A stretch of DNA of 17,603 nt. Origin: Bryobacterales bacterium (GTDB lineage: Bacteria > Acidobacteriota > Terriglobia > Bryobacterales > Bryobacteraceae). The notes under the pieces were generated by a model. It ran no database searches. It had not been told where the DNA came from and worked only from the letters and a program-made list of their open reading frames with translations. The stretch is from NCBI GenBank assembly GCA_003164075.1, contig PLRZ01000733.1, positions 1 to 17,603 of the forward strand. The letters are read 5' to 3'. Positions within the stretch are counted from its first letter, which is position 1, and each line of letters opens with the position of its first letter. Made by a program: the position numbers and the translations under genes. Shown here in pieces: positions 15,068-17,603 of this stretch.

Positions 15068-15096
15068 TTGATTGAGTTCCAGAGCGCTTTTAGAAT
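15068..15096 (+). promoter_or_regulatory. sigma70-like promoter of the ABC transporter operon
   Basis: TTGATT (15068-15073) and TAGAAT (15091-15096) are separated by 17 bases, matching 4/6 and 5/6 of the sigma70 consensus. The predicted transcript would start near 15103 and carry a leader of about 90 bases before the ATG at 15192. The leader contains a small inverted repeat, TGCAAA (15115-15120) / TTTGCA (15127-15132). The promoter overlaps the likely promoter region of the divergent HTH gene. Confidence 0.55.
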
Positions 15097-15191
15097 ATCA
15101 GAAAACATTCCCCGTGCAAATTGTTTTTTGCAGAGGGAGCCCATTTTCCGTCTTTGACGCCCCGGCCCGGGTACCGCTAGGATCAAAGAGA

Positions 15192-15875
15192 ATGCCCGCT
15201 CCCCGTCTGGAACTCCGCGGAGTTTCCAAGACTTATCGCAACGGTACCCAGCCCACCGAGGTGCTGCACGACATTTCCCTTTCGCCCGCTCCCGGCGCCG
15301 TCACCGCGCTGCTGGGGCGCAGCGGGTGCGGCAAGACTACACTGCTGCACCTGGCGGGCGCCATGGATTTCCCCACTGCCGGCGAGGTGCTGATCGACGG
15401 GCGCGCCACCGCTTCCCTGGGAGACGCCGAACTCACCGCCCTGCGCCGCACGCGGGTGGGCTTCGTCTTTCAGTTCTTCCAGTTGCTTCCCACGCTTACG
15501 GCGCTCGAAAACGTGGAACTGCCGCTCTTGCTGGCGCGCACGCCCGGCGCCACGGAGACCGCGCGCGACCGCCTTCGCTGGGTGGGGCTCGAAGAGAAGG
15601 CCGCCAGCCTGCCCTACCAGCTCTCCGGCGGCCAGATGCAGCGCGTCGCCATCGCCCGCGCGCTGGTCCATTCGCCCGACATCCTGATCGCCGACGAGCC
15701 CACCGGGAATCTCGATACCGCCAGCGGCGACCAGGTGCTGGGCCTGCTGCTGGAAGCTGCCGTGAAGTTCGGCGCCACCGTCCTGGTGGCCACCCACAGC
15801 GCCGAAGCGGCCGCCATCGCCCGAGTGCGCGTGAATTTGCGCGACGGCCGTATTCAGTCCATCGATCGGTCATGA
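15192..15875 (+). CDS. ABC transporter ATP-binding protein, LolD/MacB/FtsE type
   Basis: 227 residues from the ATG at 15192, with AGGA nine bases upstream. The frame is open further to 15072, but that start would overlap the promoter and adds 40 residues not typical of the family. Motifs are complete: Walker [10 protein letters not shown] (42-50), Q-loop VFQFF (Q94), signature LSGGQMQ (144-150), Walker B DILIADE (163-169) with D-loop TGNLD, and switch His in ATHS (H202). The [17 protein letters not shown] stretch after the Q-loop is typical of the LolD/MacB/FtsE subfamily, which drives lipoprotein export, macrolide/peptide export or mechanotransmission rather than import. It pairs with the FtsX-like permease that starts 25 bases after its stop. 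The exact substrate cannot be told from the sequence. Confidence 0.92.
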   Translation: MPAPRLELRGVSKTYRNGTQPTEVLHDISLSPAPGAVTALLGRSGCGKTTLLHLAGAMDFPTAGEVLIDGRATASLGDAELTALRRTRVGFVFQFFQLLPTLTALENVELPLLLARTPGATETARDRLRWVGLEEKAASLPYQLSGGQMQRVAIARALVHSPDILIADEPTGNLDTASGDQVLGLLLEAAVKFGATVLVATHSAEAAAIARVRVNLRDGRIQSIDRS

Positions 15876-15904
15876 GAGGCCCGGTCATGAAGGCCCGCGC
15901 ATGA
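15872..15904 (+). other. ten-codon bridging open frame between ATPase and permease
   Basis: An ATG at 15872 overlaps the ATPase stop (ATGA), reads [10 protein letters not shown] and stops at a TGA (15902-15904) that overlaps the permease ATG at 15901 (again ATGA). Such double overlap could couple translation of the two genes across the 25-base gap. It could equally be chance, since the internal AAGG (15889-15892) also serves as a plausible ribosome site for the permease. Confidence 0.3.
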
Positions 15905-17603
15905 AACTCCTGCGCTCGCTCATCCTCCGTCCGCTGTGGCGCGATCTGCCGCGCACCCTGCTCACCGTGCTCGCGGTGGCGCTGGGCGTAGCCGTGGTAG
16001 TGGCCATCGACCTCGCGGGAGACGCGGCTACCGGCTCTTTCCGCTCCTCCATGGAGACCCTCTCGGGGAAGACCGACCTGGAGATTCTGGCCAACGGCGC
16101 CATCGACGAGACCTGGATCGGGGTGCTCGACGCGCTGCCCGTGAACGCCACATTCTCGCCGGTCGTCGAAGCGCAGGCCCTTGTGGAAGGCATCGGCAGC
16201 GTCCCGCTCTACGGCGTCGACACGGTGTCCGGTGCGCGCCGCCGGGCATCGGGCAGTTCCTCCGGCGCGGGACTCAGTAAAGCTCTCGCCAGCCGCCTGC
16301 ACATTACGCCGCCGGAATCCCTGACGGTAGGGATCGGAGGGCGTGACCAGCGGCTCCAGGCCGCCGACATCGTGGACGCCGGGCCGGCGGAGTTTCTGGT
16401 GCTGGATATTGCCGACGCCCAGCAACTGCTCGGGCGCTACGGAAAGCTCGACCGCATCGACGTCATCGTGGGACCGTCGGAGGATTTCGCGCGCGTGGAG
16501 AAGGCCGTGCGCGCCGCTCTGCCCGCGGCTTACCTGGTGGAACGGCCAGGCGTGCGCAATCAGGAGAACCAGCGCATGCTGCGGGCCTTCCGCTGGAATC
16601 TGCGCGTGCTGGGCTACATCTCGCTGGTGGTGGGAGCGTTCCTCATTTACAACACCATTTCGGTGAGCGTGGTGCGGCGGCGGGCGGAGATCGGTATCCT
16701 GCGCGCCGTGGGAGCCAGCCGCGGCATCGTGTTCGGGCTGTTTCTGGTGGAAGCGCTGCTGCTCGGGGTGGCCGGGTCGGTGCTGGGGGTGTTGCTGGGG
16801 CGCCTGCTGGCCGGAGGAGTGGTGGGGCTGATCGCCCAAACGGTGAACGCTCTCTATACCAGCAGCCGTCCCACGCCGGTGGAACTGACGGCCGGCGAGG
16901 CGTGGGCGGGCATCCTGACCGGCGTGGTGGTGGCGTTCGTCTCGGCCCTCAAGCCGGCGCGCGAAGCCATGCAAGTGGCCCCCACGGAGGCCATGAGCCG
17001 CGGCGCGCACGAGCATTCCGCGCGGCTGCGTTGGCGGCGCAGTCTGGCCTGGTCGGCGGTTTTCGCGGTGGCGGCCGGGGCCATCTCGCAGGCGCCGGCG
17101 TGGGGCGGCTATCCGGTGGGCGGATACGTGGCCGCGCTGTTGGCGATTGCCGCGGCGGCGTTGGCCTCGCCCGCCGTGGTGCTGGCGGTCAACCGCGCCA
17201 CCCGCACGGTGACGCGCCGCCGGGTCGAGAGCCTGCTGGCCGGACGCAGTCTGACGGCATCGCTCTCGCGGACGTCGGTGGTGGTGGCGGCGCTGGCTAC
17301 GGCCATTGCCATGATGGCCAGCGTGGGGATCATGGTGGCGAGCTTTCGCGAGACGGTGGCGCTGTGGCTCGACGTGCAACTGCGCGCCGATTTGTATGTG
17401 CGGCCGGCCATCCGCTCGGGTGCCGGCCAGTACCCGCCGATGGCCGCCGCGATTCCGGCGCTGCTGGCGGCCGTCCCCGGAGTGGCCGCAGTGGACGATT
17501 TCCGCGGCGCCGAGTTCCACTACCATGGCGAGCGCGCCACGCTGGGCGCCGGCAACATGGAGATTGTGCGCCGCTATGGCAGGCTCCGCTTTCTGGCCGG
17601 CGA
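15901..17603 (+). CDS. ABC transporter permease, FtsX/MacB type (3' end beyond window)
   Basis: Open for 567 codons from ATG 15901 to the window edge without a stop. Residues 20-39 form the first transmembrane helix (LLTVLAVALGVAVVVAIDLA), followed by a MacB-type periplasmic region (about 40-230). The first FtsX domain has helices near 236-256, 280-304 and 335-352, with the characteristic RRRAEIGILRAVGASR between the first two and a KPAREAMQVAPTEAM end. Two further helices lie at about 382-397 and 405-430. At 458-481 another helix (VVVAALATAIAMMASVGIMV) opens the second half, which again enters a periplasmic segment. The duplicated layout fits long permeases of about 800 residues that work with LolD-like ATPases in lipid, lipoprotein or peptide export. 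Start chosen for the N-terminal helix and AAGG upstream. Substrate unknown. Confidence 0.88.
   Translation, partial: MKLLRSLILRPLWRDLPRTLLTVLAVALGVAVVVAIDLAGDAATGSFRSSMETLSGKTDLEILANGAIDETWIGVLDALPVNATFSPVVEAQALVEGIGSVPLYGVDTVSGARRRASGSSSGAGLSKALASRLHITPPESLTVGIGGRDQRLQAADIVDAGPAEFLVLDIADAQQLLGRYGKLDRIDVIVGPSEDFARVEKAVRAALPAAYLVERPGVRNQENQRMLRAFRWNLRVLGYISLVVGAFLIYNTISVSVVRRRAEIGILRAVGASRGIVFGLFLVEALLLGVAGSVLGVLLGRLLAGGVVGLIAQTVNALYTSSRPTPVELTAGEAWAGILTGVVVAFVSALKPAREAMQVAPTEAMSRGAHEHSARLRWRRSLAWSAVFAVAAGAISQAPAWGGYPVGGYVAALLAIAAAALASPAVVLAVNRATRTVTRRRVESLLAGRSLTASLSRTSVVVAALATAIAMMASVGIMVASFRETVALWLDVQLRADLYVRPAIRSGAGQYPPMAAAIPALLAAVPGVAAVDDFRGAEFHYHGERATLGAGNMEIVRRYGRLRFLAG

Noticed and set aside
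15072..15191. Upstream start for the ABC ATPase at a TTG at 15072.
   Set aside because: It overlaps the predicted promoter (15068-15096), has no ribosome site and adds 40 residues without family resemblance.
15496..17526. 676-codon open frame on the minus strand opposite the ABC genes.
   Set aside because: It is rich in His, Arg, Gly and Gln, has no recognisable domain, and lies fully antisense to two clear ABC transporter genes. This is typical of chance frames in GC-rich DNA.

Overview
The window looks like a chromosomal segment of a GC-rich soil-type bacterium, most likely an acidobacterium of the Solibacter/Bryobacter kind. That placement is an inference from protein style: a giant secreted protein built from He_PIG-type Ig domains and BACON-like repeats, next to a secreted protein with a DUF11-like domain and a short dockerin-like tail. 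There is no rRNA or other marker to confirm it.

Layout. Positions 69-13720 (minus strand) hold a probable two-gene secretion operon. The upstream gene (1676-13720) encodes a 4014-residue Sec-exported protein with about 43 predicted beta-sandwich domains: 35 He_PIG-like units, one further Ig-like domain and seven C-terminal BACON-like repeats. Its N-terminal half is a seven-domain block of about 644 residues present three times in tandem, followed by the first domain of a fourth block. Eleven bases downstream begins a 531-residue secreted protein with a beta-rich N-terminal domain, two Ig-like domains and a dockerin-like C terminus with one intact calcium loop.

Positions 13740-15056 are a gene-poor scar region. 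It contains a REP/RAYT-like box with a hairpin, a decayed GxxExxY protein fragment, about 300 bases with nothing recognisable, and an orphan IS630-type helix-turn-helix protein without its DDE catalytic domain (minus strand).

Positions 15068-17603 (plus strand) hold a good sigma70-like promoter, then an ABC transporter ATPase of the LolD/MacB/FtsE type and its FtsX/MacB-type permease. The permease runs off the window end. A ten-codon open frame bridges the two genes with stop/start overlaps at both ends.

How the genes work together. The two secreted proteins are probably co-expressed and act outside the inner membrane, in adhesion, matrix or carbohydrate binding. The dockerin-like tail suggests docking to a partner, but no cohesin is visible here. 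The ABC pair is a separate unit. The most unusual feature is the hierarchical repeat structure of the giant protein, including a vicinal Cys-Cys pair kept in the same domain of all three super-repeats.
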